64,000 nt of DNA. Origin: Chloroflexi bacterium AL-N1. GTDB taxonomy: Bacteria; Chloroflexota; Chloroflexia; Chloroflexales; Roseiflexaceae. Position numbers and translations under genes: made by a program. Positions 54,791 through 63,354 of the stretch are shown piece after piece (the stretch's first letter is position 1; every line of letters begins with the position of its first letter). The notes under the pieces were generated by a model. It saw nothing but the letters and a program-made list of their open reading frames with translations. It was not told where the DNA came from and ran no database searches. The stretch spans positions 124,001-188,000 of the forward strand of contig WYDT01000008.1 of assembly GCA_013122435.1 (NCBI GenBank), in the 5' to 3' direction.

Positions 54791-54862
54791 AACAAACCGC
54801 ACGGTATTGACTGTTTGGATTGACAGTACAACCGCACACTCCTTTTGTTTTATATAACTATG

Positions 54863-55201
54863 CTATGGGACATTGTATGGTATCGTTTTCCCAGAATGAA
54901 AAAACGATATGATACGTTTGAAGATAGTAGATTTTGACCGCTGGGCTGCTCGTAAGGATTGTGCATACTTCTTGAGATAACGTAATTGAGCCATAAAGAA
55001 TGCTCTATCAACGAGACGTCGGCGCTTAACTGTCTCGTTGTGATATTTCATACCACGGTCAATCTCTTCAATTTGGGCCGTAAGTTCTTCTTCAACAACC
55101 ATGAGATCCCCGTTTGCATACGCAACACGTTCGTGAAGTTGGTCTCGTACAATAGGACTAAGGCCAGTGACCACATACTGATTCTGATACTCTTGTTTCA
55201 T
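54863..55201 (-). CDS. Small hypothetical protein
   Basis: 112 residues, helical and basic. MKQEYQNQYVVTGLSPIVRD begins a possible N-terminal strand/helix, and KRRRLVDRAFFMAQLRYLKK is a strongly basic amphipathic helix. AGGAG lies ten nt before the ATG. No membrane segment, no family recognised. Lies 72 bp upstream of the antiporter on the same strand, so co-transcription is possible. Confidence 0.55.
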   Translation of the reverse strand: MKQEYQNQYVVTGLSPIVRDQLHERVAYANGDLMVVEEELTAQIEEIDRGMKYHNETVKRRRLVDRAFFMAQLRYLKKYAQSLRAAQRSKSTIFKRIISFFHSGKTIPYNVP

Positions 55202-55529
55202 ACGGAAATGCTCCTAACTCCAGACATCACCTCGTTACATTCGTCTTTTTTCTTGATAACTTCACATTTTAGATTACGTAACTTCCGCGCCAAATACCAC
55301 TGTGTCGGCCTGCCTTTAGTATACATAACAATAGTGAGGGAAGATGTAACAGTTGTGTGATATTTTCTTACCCTACCGTATATTAATTGCAGCAGGACAA
55401 GAAGTCAAGGAGAGAGGAGTTCACCTTAGTCTATGACAATGACCTCAATTTAACAAAAGCTCATCCTATGAAACCTTAAGATATCCTTGAGATGATTTCT
55501 GTTGTAGGGAAATGTATCAGAGGTTAATC
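55202..55529. other. Intergenic region, 328 bp
   Basis: AT-rich region between two minus-strand hypothetical genes. Contains a minus-strand TATACT at 55318-55323, a possible -10 of the 112-residue gene. No RNA gene or hairpin seen. Confidence 0.4.
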
Positions 55530-55955
55530 TTAAATAATCCAGCCAGCATACATAAGTGCAGCAACTGCTCCACCAATACGAACGGCATCCGCTTCGCCTT
55601 GTGCTTCAGCCACTTTTCGTGGGCGTCCCATCCCTATACTGGAAGCCATTTTATACACACTCATACCACGCACTTCTGCAATCTGACGGTACCGTGGATG
55701 TGACACCGTTCCGATAATTTCATATACACGCCCTCCTCGAATCTCAGCAAAAGCAGATCTATGTGTTTGCGATAATGATGAATCATGCAACATATGAACA
55801 GTATTACCTCGAATTTCAGCCAATGGAGCAAACTGTGGTGATAGCCCAAGCGGTATAAGCCGATACACAATACTACCTCGAATTTCGGCAATTTTACGTT
55901 GCTGTGTTGCTGAAACAACCACATTAAAGGCATAAAGGGTAATATCTACAATCAT
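55530..55955 (-). CDS. Five-repeat AEIRG protein, unknown fold
   Basis: 141 residues. Five imperfect copies of a short motif, x-[IL]-A-E-[IV]-R-G-x2-V-Y/H, occur at about 20-28 residue spacing: KIAEIRGSIVYRL, PLAEIRGNTVHML, AFAEIRGGRVYEI, QIAEVRGMSVYKM and the degenerate KVAEAQGEADAVR. A hydrophobic tail (GGAVAALMYAGWII) may be a buried C-terminal strand or helix. The layout suggests one repeat per blade of a small beta solenoid or beta-flower-like ring, but I cannot identify a family. No signal peptide. Stands alone between the small hypothetical gene and the ABC1 kinase gene. Confidence 0.65.
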   Translation of the reverse strand: MIVDITLYAFNVVVSATQQRKIAEIRGSIVYRLIPLGLSPQFAPLAEIRGNTVHMLHDSSLSQTHRSAFAEIRGGRVYEIIGTVSHPRYRQIAEVRGMSVYKMASSIGMGRPRKVAEAQGEADAVRIGGAVAALMYAGWII

Positions 55956-56233
55956 GTTACTAGATACTCTCTACCCATTGTCAGCATAACCACAAACATC
56001 GCTGGTTGATACCAACAATCTTTTGCATTGATAATTACCGGAAATAATATTATACATATGCGTGTGCTCCACTTAGGATACCATAGAAACGCATAATCTC
56101 AACCTGGGTTAACCGTTAAAACATTGACGCCGTGCATGCAACAGAGTAAGATCCAAAGTATGACAGAATCATGAAATGTATTATTACTCCCACGCTGCTC
56201 AAGTGGGTCTGATATACATTGAGGAATACAGAC

Positions 56234-57907
56234 ATGTGGCCAATCGTCCGTCAGGCTCGATACTTGGGTCGTTATCGCCAAATTGCACAGGTGCTTGGGC
56301 ATCATGGCTTTGGGTATCTTGTAGAGCAGTTAGGTCTTTCCAATCTCTTATCGTTACCCAGCCGTATTGTTCGTCACTCTGTTCCCGATCCACTCAGTGG
56401 GCCAGAACGACTACGACAAACACTAATCGCGCTTGGTCCAACATTTGTCAAGCTAGGGCAAATGCTCAGTACGCGTGCTGATATTTTGCCACCTGCCTTC
56501 CTGATCGAATTAACCAAACTACAGGATACCGTCCCACCGTTTCCATCCGATGTGGCCATCAAGATCATTGAGACCGAATTGGGACGGCCATTGCACACCG
56601 CCTTTCAAGACTTCTGCCATGAGCCTCTGGCCGCTGCATCACTTGGTCAGGTACACACAGCCACTCTTCACAGCGGAGAGCAGGTCGTCGTGAAGATCCA
56701 ACGACCGGACATTCAACAAACAATGACCCTCGATCTGGCCATTCTCAACGATATCGCAGCCTTAGCACAAGAGCGCACAGCACTGGGGAGTCAATATAAC
56801 CTTGTTGATCTGGCCTGGGAGCTCAGTACAACGTTACGTTCCGAATTAGATTATCGCCGTGAAGGACGTAATGCTGATCGCTTTCGCAAGAACTTTAGTG
56901 GCAGTACTATCATACATATACCAACTATCTATTGGGAGCACACCAGCCTTCGTGTACTTACAAGTGAACGGTTGTTTGGTGTCAAAATTAACGATATCCA
57001 ACAACTACAAGAGAACGGCATTGATCAAAAATCGCTGGCTCGTAATAGCGTCGAACTTATTCTGCGTGAGATTTTTCGTGATGGCTTCTTTCACGCTGAT
57101 CCCCATCCAGGCAACTTTTTTGCCCTACCAAATGCCGTCATCGGTGTAGTTGATTTCGGGCAGGTTGTTTCGCTTGATCGAGAAACCATTAACAACCTAC
57201 TCCTACTGTTGGTAGCCCTCACACGCAATGATACAGGTGGTGCGTTACGGGCCATGCAACATCTGGATATCTTAGACCGGCGTGACGTCACACCTACATT
57301 ACGGCGTGATCTGATGCGGTTCATGGATCGCATCGTGGACAGTCCGCTGGAAGAAATGTCCGCACACGAGACAAACGAAGAATTACTACAGATCATCCGG
57401 CGGCATCAGTTGCGTATGCCAGTTCCTCTTGCATTATTGTTGAAAGCAATTGTAATGATGGAAGGCGTTGGTATACAACTTGATCCCCATCTTGATACAT
57501 TTGCCGTGGCACGGCCTTATGCGACTCGTGCGTTAGCAGAACTTGCATCACCAGAAGCCGTTGCAAAACGCACATGGGAGCACGTACAAGAGGTTCGCGA
57601 GGTAGCAACAATCCTGCCGAGACAACTGAGCGACACCCTCCGTCGTCTCGATGATGGGGAACTTGTGCTCCAAACACGTGACACCGAGATGCGACGCGTT
57701 GCCTCGGCACTGACATTAGCCAGTATGCGAATCGCTTTGGCAGTCACCTTTATGGCTTTTATCATTGCTCTGGGAATGATCAGTGTCGCAGCCAGTTTGG
57801 GATGGAGCAATCAATTCATGTTTATTTTTAGCCTCATTGGTAGTATCGGTGCCACACTTACCGGACTCGCCTTACTTGTGAGTATCATACGTCGTGGTGA
57901 TCCATAA
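56234..57907 (+). CDS. ABC1/UbiB-family (AarF) protein kinase-like protein
   Basis: 557 residues from the ATG at 56234, with GAGG 9 nt upstream; a TTG 15 bp earlier is the alternative. The family's KxGQ motif (FVKLGQMLSTRADILP), ALA-rich loop AAASLGQVHTATLHSG, VVKIQRPDI and the kinase-like HADPHPGNFF and VVDFGQV segments are present. The C-terminal 60 residues hold two membrane helices. UbiB/ADCK proteins support quinone or lipid biosynthesis at the membrane; direct kinase activity is uncertain. Confidence 0.93.
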   Translation: MWPIVRQARYLGRYRQIAQVLGHHGFGYLVEQLGLSNLLSLPSRIVRHSVPDPLSGPERLRQTLIALGPTFVKLGQMLSTRADILPPAFLIELTKLQDTVPPFPSDVAIKIIETELGRPLHTAFQDFCHEPLAAASLGQVHTATLHSGEQVVVKIQRPDIQQTMTLDLAILNDIAALAQERTALGSQYNLVDLAWELSTTLRSELDYRREGRNADRFRKNFSGSTIIHIPTIYWEHTSLRVLTSERLFGVKINDIQQLQENGIDQKSLARNSVELILREIFRDGFFHADPHPGNFFALPNAVIGVVDFGQVVSLDRETINNLLLLLVALTRNDTGGALRAMQHLDILDRRDVTPTLRRDLMRFMDRIVDSPLEEMSAHETNEELLQIIRRHQLRMPVPLALLLKAIVMMEGVGIQLDPHLDTFAVARPYATRALAELASPEAVAKRTWEHVQEVREVATILPRQLSDTLRRLDDGELVLQTRDTEMRRVASALTLASMRIALAVTFMAFIIALGMISVAASLGWSNQFMFIFSLIGSIGATLTGLALLVSIIRRGDP

Positions 57908-57922
57908 GATATGCAGTACAGG

Positions 57923-58780
57923 CTAAGGCGTCTGTGACAACCAGGCGGCGTGTAAAACATTCTTGAGAAGCATGACATTGGTTACAGGTCCCGTACCACC
58001 AGGGACAGGCGTGATCGCACCCGCCACTTCCGACGCACTTGCAAAATCGACATCACCAGTCATTGAGCCATCATCCTGAACGTTGATTCCAAAGTCAATA
58101 ACAACAGCTCCCGGACGTATCATAGAGCCGTGCACCAACTTTGAATGCCCCGCAGCTACCACAACAATATCTGCTTCACGAACCACTGCAGCAAGATCAA
58201 GGGTGCGCGAATGAGCAATCGTTACAGTTGCATGGGACTGGAGCAGCAGTAATGCCATTGGCTTACCTACAACCATACTCCGTCCAACAACTACCGCACG
58301 TTTACCAGCTACTTCAATAGCGTAGCGTTTTAAAACCTCCATCCCTCCTGCAGGTGTATTGGGAACAAAACGTGGCACACCTTGCATGACGAGTCCGGCA
58401 TTAGAATAATGTATACCATCTACATCTTTGCGTGGATCGAGTTGAGCAATAGCCCTATCAGTATCAAAACCAGCCGGCAGAGGGAGTTGTAACAGAATAC
58501 CATGTATTTTTGTATCCTCGCTGAGAGAGCTCACCACCGATTCAAGCCGCTCCTGAGTGGTCCCTTCAGCAAGGTGTGGCTTCACAAAATGGATACCAAG
58601 ATTGCCACACGCCTTCTGAATACTGCGTACATAACGTTCTGAAGCACTATCTCCTTCGATATGAACTACTGCTAATGTGGGAGTTACTCCGACCTGTGAA
58701 GTAAACTGTTGGATTTCTGCTTGCAATTCGTCACGTAATGTCTTTGCTAACGTACGTCCATCCAAAATCATTGCTGCCAT
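57923..58780 (-). CDS. folD: Bifunctional methylenetetrahydrofolate dehydrogenase/cyclohydrolase
   Basis: 285 residues. TLAVVHIEGDSASERYVRSI, GILLQLPLPAGF, the NADP region VVVGRSMVVGKPMALLLL and a C-terminal AGAITPVPGGTGPVTNVMLL are the FolD signature. It interconverts methylene-, methenyl- and formyl-tetrahydrofolate. The usual SER-x-YVRSIQKAC region contains the catalytic Tyr/Lys area, with Gln at one conserved site. AGGTGAC precedes the ATG. Converges on the ABC1 kinase gene. Confidence 0.95.
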   Translation of the reverse strand: MAAMILDGRTLAKTLRDELQAEIQQFTSQVGVTPTLAVVHIEGDSASERYVRSIQKACGNLGIHFVKPHLAEGTTQERLESVVSSLSEDTKIHGILLQLPLPAGFDTDRAIAQLDPRKDVDGIHYSNAGLVMQGVPRFVPNTPAGGMEVLKRYAIEVAGKRAVVVGRSMVVGKPMALLLLQSHATVTIAHSRTLDLAAVVREADIVVVAAGHSKLVHGSMIRPGAVVIDFGINVQDDGSMTGDVDFASASEVAGAITPVPGGTGPVTNVMLLKNVLHAAWLSQTP

Positions 58781-59285
58781 CTGTCACCTACTTTGAACGA
58801 AAATGTGTGTCCCATTATTATACGACGAGTATGCAAAAAGATGATTAGACCGCGTCTTAACACAACACAGATAGAAAGAATGGTGAAATGCACCATATTG
58901 TGAGGTACATGTTTCTCTCACAAACAGCTAACGACGGATAGTATATACATATGCACAATGAGAAATAGGCTATAATAAACGCAGAAGAGCTAACAATCCA
59001 CTCTTGTTGCCCGTCAAGAGATGTATTGCCAAAATAAGGGGAAGTCATATAATAAATGCATTGCTTCGTGAACATGTACATAAAGCGGTGTTGGAGAGAT
59101 AAAACAGCTATCTCTTTTCTATGATACAGCAGAGTATGAGGATGCGAGGCAGTCATACTCTCACTACATATCGTTTACGCCAATCCCCTTTGTACAACCG
59201 AAAGCACAACTTTGTTACATAGCAAGAGAACGAGAGTAGCACAACTGCCCTCTAAAGTGATACCGCACTGACAGGACGACCCACT
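58781..59285. other. Intergenic region, 505 bp
   Basis: Between folD (minus) and the TrkH gene (plus). Contains a minus-strand TATAAT at 58817-58822, a likely -10 for folD. The rest is AT-rich with no clear TrkH promoter. A minus-strand frame near 58857-59156 encodes a Cys/Tyr/Phe-rich peptide with no signals and was not called. Confidence 0.5.
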
Positions 59286-60665
59286 ATGGCACACACGACG
59301 AAAGATGGCAACCTCTCAAATGCCACAATAGTACGGCAGCCGATCAATCCGCTTGCTCGTAAGAATGCCCAAACACTGGTAATGGGGTTTGCACTTATTA
59401 TCTTGATTGGTACGCTGCTGCTGCGTCTGCCGATAGCTGGGACAGAGCGCCCACTTACATGGAGCGAAGCCTTTTTTACCTCGACCAGCGCTACCACTGT
59501 GACTGGATTGGTGGTCATTAACCCGGCGCGTGATCTCTCACTGTTCGGACAGATAATAGTCTTGCTTTTAATTGAGGTTGGAGGGATCGGCTTTGTGGCC
59601 TTTTCGGTACTCCTCTTCTCACTGATCGGTCGCCGCCTCGGCATCGCTGAACGATTATTGCTTCGCCAATCTTTGGGCGTCATGCACACCGTCGGAATTG
59701 GACGCCTAACCCTCTATGTCTTGTTTGTCACAGCCATTATACAGCTTGCCGGAGCTATTTTACTATGGCTCCGCTGGTGGCCAGAACTGGGGATGGGGCG
59801 GGCGGCATATATGGCCATATTTCATTCCATCAGTGCCTTTTGCAACGCAGGTTTTGATTTATACAGCGGTGTTGATAGCACTCTTTTTGGTTTCGGGAAT
59901 GACATATTTACACTGACTGTTTTAATGGTATTGATTACATTTGGTGGACTTGGCATCTTGGTCGCATTGGATTTAATCACCTTTCCGTGGGATAATAAAT
60001 TACTCGTTCACACGAAACTAACACTCATCATTTCAGCCACACTTGTGATATTAGGCGTAATTGTCTTTTCATTCGATAATCTCTTTAGCACCATCCACAA
60101 TGCCACACCTATCGAGCGTTTTTGGGTAGCACTATTCAGTGTCATATCATCGCGTACCGCCGGGCTGACGATTATTCCTATGGACGAATTAAGCGAATCA
60201 AGTGTGTTAATACTCATGATATCTATGTTTATCGGGGGCGCACCAGCTTCGATGGCTGGTGGGGTGACCATCAGCACCGTAGGCGTGCTCATTGTAGCAG
60301 TCGTTGCTACCGTGCGAGGAAAACCACAATCAGTAATATTTGGCCGCACCTTGCCACTCGAAACCATTGGCAAAGCTGTAGCAATTATGACCGTTTCAAC
60401 CCTCTTATGTTTTGTCGTCACATTGATTCTGCTCGTTGATCGCACGGGATCAGGCTTTGCGGTAGGTTTTGAAGTGATTAGCGCCTTCTCCAATACCGGC
60501 TACTCTCTCGGAACCACCTCAGAGTTAGATGGGCTAGGCCGCATTCTGATTGCCTTAACCATGTTCTGGGGGCGTATTGGCCCACTTACACTGGTCGTAT
60601 TGGTAGCACAACAAGAAAAACCTACCACCGCACTCTATCCGTCAGAGCAAATCGTTATAGGTTAA
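59286..60665 (+). CDS. TrkH/KtrB-family potassium uptake protein, channel subunit
   Basis: 459 residues with the fourfold M1-P-M2 repeat. The selectivity-filter loops are SATTVTGLVV, SAFCNAGFDLYSG, SSRTAGLTII and SAFSNTGYSLGTT, each with the key Gly. This is the membrane part of a Ktr/Trk system for K+ (or Na+-coupled K+) uptake, working with the RCK protein encoded 80 bp downstream. The start follows a weak AGGAC. Confidence 0.93.
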   Translation: MAHTTKDGNLSNATIVRQPINPLARKNAQTLVMGFALIILIGTLLLRLPIAGTERPLTWSEAFFTSTSATTVTGLVVINPARDLSLFGQIIVLLLIEVGGIGFVAFSVLLFSLIGRRLGIAERLLLRQSLGVMHTVGIGRLTLYVLFVTAIIQLAGAILLWLRWWPELGMGRAAYMAIFHSISAFCNAGFDLYSGVDSTLFGFGNDIFTLTVLMVLITFGGLGILVALDLITFPWDNKLLVHTKLTLIISATLVILGVIVFSFDNLFSTIHNATPIERFWVALFSVISSRTAGLTIIPMDELSESSVLILMISMFIGGAPASMAGGVTISTVGVLIVAVVATVRGKPQSVIFGRTLPLETIGKAVAIMTVSTLLCFVVTLILLVDRTGSGFAVGFEVISAFSNTGYSLGTTSELDGLGRILIALTMFWGRIGPLTLVVLVAQQEKPTTALYPSEQIVIG

Positions 60666-60745
60666 AACACACAGAGTCACGTAGCTATATGATAGACAAC
60701 CATGTTGATATATAAACACACACATTCATAATCCGAGAGGATGCT

Positions 60746-61534
60746 ATGTTAGAACGATTTAGACAATGGTGGAAATTCACCAATCATACAACAGAAAAGA
60801 CGCAAAAAGAACTTATAACGCAGGATACCCGTTCACTGCCAGATCTTCGATCTCATGGCCGGAACCGACGGCCGTTTCTGCATCGCGATAAACGGCAATT
60901 TATCATTATTGGTTTAGGGCGATTTGGCACTAGTTTGGCCAAATCGCTCGTTGAGCAGGGCCATACGGTATTAACAGCGGATAGCGACTATCAGCGGGTA
61001 CAGGCCATCGCCCCTGAGTTACCCAACGTCGTCAACATTGATGCCACTAACATTGATGCGCTTCGTGAAATTGGCATCGATCACTTTGATATTGGCGTGG
61101 TATGTATTGGAACAGATTTTGAGAGCAACCTGCTTGCCACAGTACTCCTGTGCAAACTTGGCGTTCCACATGTGATTGCCAAAGCACGTACACGCACACA
61201 ACGGGATATTCTCATCCAGGTTGGCGCAGATGAGGTTATTCTGCCTGAGCACGAAGCCGGGGTTCGGTTGGCACGACGTTTATCGTCTATCCGTCTGGTT
61301 GATTTTTTGGAGCTCAATCCTAACATTGGAATTATCGAGGTGATTGCACCGGAGCATTTGCAGGGCAAGACGCTCGCAGAAGCAGATCTCCGCCAGAAAC
61401 ATGGGCTTAACATCCTGGCAATCTGGCGCAATGAAGAGGTACTCGTCAGTCCATCTGCTGACACACGCATTCTGACAAACGATAAGTTGCTTGTGTTTGG
61501 TGAAGTTGCCGATGCCAAACGAATGTGTGATTGA
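60746..61534 (+). CDS. TrkA/KtrA-family RCK potassium uptake regulator
   Basis: 262 residues. The N-terminal 50 are basic and variable; then the Rossmann RCK domain IIIGLGRFGTSLAKSLVEQG with VLTADSDYQRV, and a C-terminal TrkA-C domain (HLQGKTLAEADLRQKHGLNI, KLLVFGEVADA). It gates the TrkH-like channel in response to nucleotides such as ATP/ADP or NAD(H). GAGAGGATGCTATG gives the ribosome-binding site. Forms a two-gene potassium uptake unit. Confidence 0.92.
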   Translation: MLERFRQWWKFTNHTTEKTQKELITQDTRSLPDLRSHGRNRRPFLHRDKRQFIIIGLGRFGTSLAKSLVEQGHTVLTADSDYQRVQAIAPELPNVVNIDATNIDALREIGIDHFDIGVVCIGTDFESNLLATVLLCKLGVPHVIAKARTRTQRDILIQVGADEVILPEHEAGVRLARRLSSIRLVDFLELNPNIGIIEVIAPEHLQGKTLAEADLRQKHGLNILAIWRNEEVLVSPSADTRILTNDKLLVFGEVADAKRMCD

Positions 61535-61606
61535 TATTCATAGGGTCTCTGTTTGTGTTGCCGTACTGAACAAGTCATTGCTTGATCGGCGCACGATTGC
61601 CAAACA

Positions 61607-62179
61607 CTATGCGGGGAGAAGTTGTTTTATGCGTTTGCCGATACTTACTGCCAACGCATGACAGATCGCCATATGCACATCTTCAACCTCAGGCATAAAA
61701 TGGCTGGGTGCGATGACACCAACCTGGGCTATTTTATCAAGCTGGCCACCACCAAACCCAGTCATACTAATGGTGTCAACACCCTGCTCATTCGCCCATT
61801 CAACCGCTCGTAAAACACTGGGTGAATTACCACTCCCAGAAATAGCCACCAATGTATCACCCGGTCGATAAAGATTCATAAGCTGTTCAACAAAAACCCG
61901 CTCATAATGGGTATCATTGGACCAGGCAAGCATCACCGGAACGTTATCTGTGAGGGCAGTGGATCGCACACGAGGTTGACCTTTACAAATGGTCCATTTT
62001 GCTAAATCACATGCAAAATGGGAAGCAGTCGCTGCACTCCCGCCGTTTCCACAGATAATAATGGTGCCATCACGCTGATATGTTGCCCACAAAGACTGTT
62101 CAATAGATTGGAGCGCTGCATGTGGTGTAGCAGAGAGAGTTGCCGCGAGACTTTCCAGATAAGCGCCTATATTCTCCAC
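61607..62179 (-). CDS. gmhA: SIS-domain phosphoheptose isomerase-like protein
   Basis: 190 residues, a single SIS domain with CGNGGSAATASHFACDLAK near residue 44, ISGSGNSPSVLRAVEWA, and a C-terminal helix with EDVHMAICHALAVSI, all typical of GmhA (sedoheptulose-7-phosphate isomerase). GmhA produces D-glycero-D-manno-heptose 7-phosphate for surface glycans. The neighbouring GT2 gene fits a surface polysaccharide role, but no other heptose genes are visible. Symbol tentative. Confidence 0.82.
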   Translation of the reverse strand: MENIGAYLESLAATLSATPHAALQSIEQSLWATYQRDGTIIICGNGGSAATASHFACDLAKWTICKGQPRVRSTALTDNVPVMLAWSNDTHYERVFVEQLMNLYRPGDTLVAISGSGNSPSVLRAVEWANEQGVDTISMTGFGGGQLDKIAQVGVIAPSHFMPEVEDVHMAICHALAVSIGKRIKQLLPA

Positions 62180-62232
62180 AATATACCTACCTCATACTGT
62201 AGGGGCAATGACATATACGATCCTGATTCAAA

Positions 62233-62916
62233 TCACCCCCATAACCGATAACGCAACAGGGCCGCAATAGCAAGGAAGCCTTGACTTGGTCGCATCTTCT
62301 TCCCCTCTTCATACGTTCGACCAAGATAGCTTACTGGTACTTCGTAGATGCGATGTCCTCGCTTGAGAACTTTGGCAGCAATCTCTGGCTCTAATCGAAA
62401 ATCGTTACTCTCAAGTCTCAAATCACGTAAAATGTCTGTTCGCATAACCTTATAACATGTTTCCATGTCAGAGATCCAGCAATTGAATAAAAGGTTCGTG
62501 AGAAACGTGAGGCCCTTATTTCCTATGGCATTCCAAAAGTACATACCCGTATGACGCCCCATAAAACGGGATCCAAAAACAACATTGACTCGCCCATCAA
62601 CAATAGGCTGCACAAGTTCATAATAATCATTGGGGTCATACTCTAAATCAGCATCCTGAATAATGGCAACATCACCACGTGCACGTGCCAGACCAGTACG
62701 AACTGCCGCACCTTTCCCCCGATTGGTCGGATGGCGAATGACGGTCATGGAGGGATCTCCTGAGGCAGATTCGCACAAGAGCTGATATGTATTGTCAGAT
62801 GAATGATCATCAACCGCAATAATCTCCTTGGGGATATCTACTGTTCGCACACGTGACAAAATAGGTTGAAGCGTGGCCTCTTCATTATAACAAGGCATAA
62901 TAACTGAGAGTAACAT
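62233..62916 (-). CDS. Glycosyltransferase family 2, dolichol-phosphate mannosyltransferase-like
   Basis: 227 residues from the ATG at 62916, with AGGAG four nt upstream; the longer frame lacks signals. GT-A fold: LLSVIMPCYNEEATLQPIL, VDDHSSDNTYQLL, the DxD-like IIQDADLEYDPNDY, and the acceptor loop GSRFMGRHTGM. DPM1-like enzymes transfer a sugar from a nucleotide donor to a polyprenyl phosphate at the membrane. It lacks C-terminal membrane helices. Coupled to the small gene just upstream (7-bp gap). Confidence 0.9.
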   Translation of the reverse strand: MLLSVIMPCYNEEATLQPILSRVRTVDIPKEIIAVDDHSSDNTYQLLCESASGDPSMTVIRHPTNRGKGAAVRTGLARARGDVAIIQDADLEYDPNDYYELVQPIVDGRVNVVFGSRFMGRHTGMYFWNAIGNKGLTFLTNLLFNCWISDMETCYKVMRTDILRDLRLESNDFRLEPEIAAKVLKRGHRIYEVPVSYLGRTYEEGKKMRPSQGFLAIAALLRYRLWG

Positions 62917-62923
62917 GAGTCTC

Positions 62924-63277
62924 CTAACCCATCGATAAAAGAATAATCGGTACTGCAATAAGCGCCACAATAAGCAATAATCCAAGCAAAAGCTTTATTT
63001 GCTCACTGGAGCGACGTGAGGCTAATTGTTCGCGTGCGTCGGGTGCATAAGGAACATTGACCGGCGCAGCAAATAGCAATTGGCCAAGCGCTCCTGGAGA
63101 TTGCGTAATCGTTCGGAATATCACCACTACCAGATCACGTGCAGTAATAAATGGTGGGGCCCAATAGGCTTCCTCACGACTCACAGGTTTTCCAGTTAAG
63201 GAGCAAAAAAGCTGCTCTTCTTCCATAACCTTCGACTGATCGGATGATGTTGTTGTCGGCATTGTTTGCTCAGTCAT
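62924..63277 (-). CDS. Small membrane protein coupled to GT2
   Basis: 117 residues from the ATG at 63277 (GAGGAG 7 nt upstream). FCSLTGKPVSREEAYWAPPF near residue 25 is a conserved-looking turn that resembles a degenerate zinc ribbon (one Cys remains); the protein ends in one membrane helix (LLLGLLLIVALIAVPIILL). The 7-bp gap to the GT2 gene indicates co-translation, so it may anchor the GT2 or its partner at the membrane. No named family. Confidence 0.65.
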   Translation of the reverse strand: MTEQTMPTTTSSDQSKVMEEEQLFCSLTGKPVSREEAYWAPPFITARDLVVVIFRTITQSPGALGQLLFAAPVNVPYAPDAREQLASRRSSEQIKLLLGLLLIVALIAVPIILLSMG

Positions 63278-63354
63278 CTTAGCACTCCTCATGTTACACA
63301 TATAGTAGTATGTTCTATTGAGGTCATGTTACACCCAACTTGCACACTTGTGAC

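Noticed and set aside
54657..54839. 60-residue minus-strand frame at the antiporter start, with AAAGGAG nearby
   Set aside because: Shine-Dalgarno is too close to its GTG and the peptide is Cys-rich noise in an alternative frame; not convincing as a leader peptide.
58857..59156. 99-residue minus-strand frame in the folD-TrkH gap
   Set aside because: Cys/Tyr/Phe-rich, no ribosome-binding site and no recognisable motif; looks like AT-rich noise.
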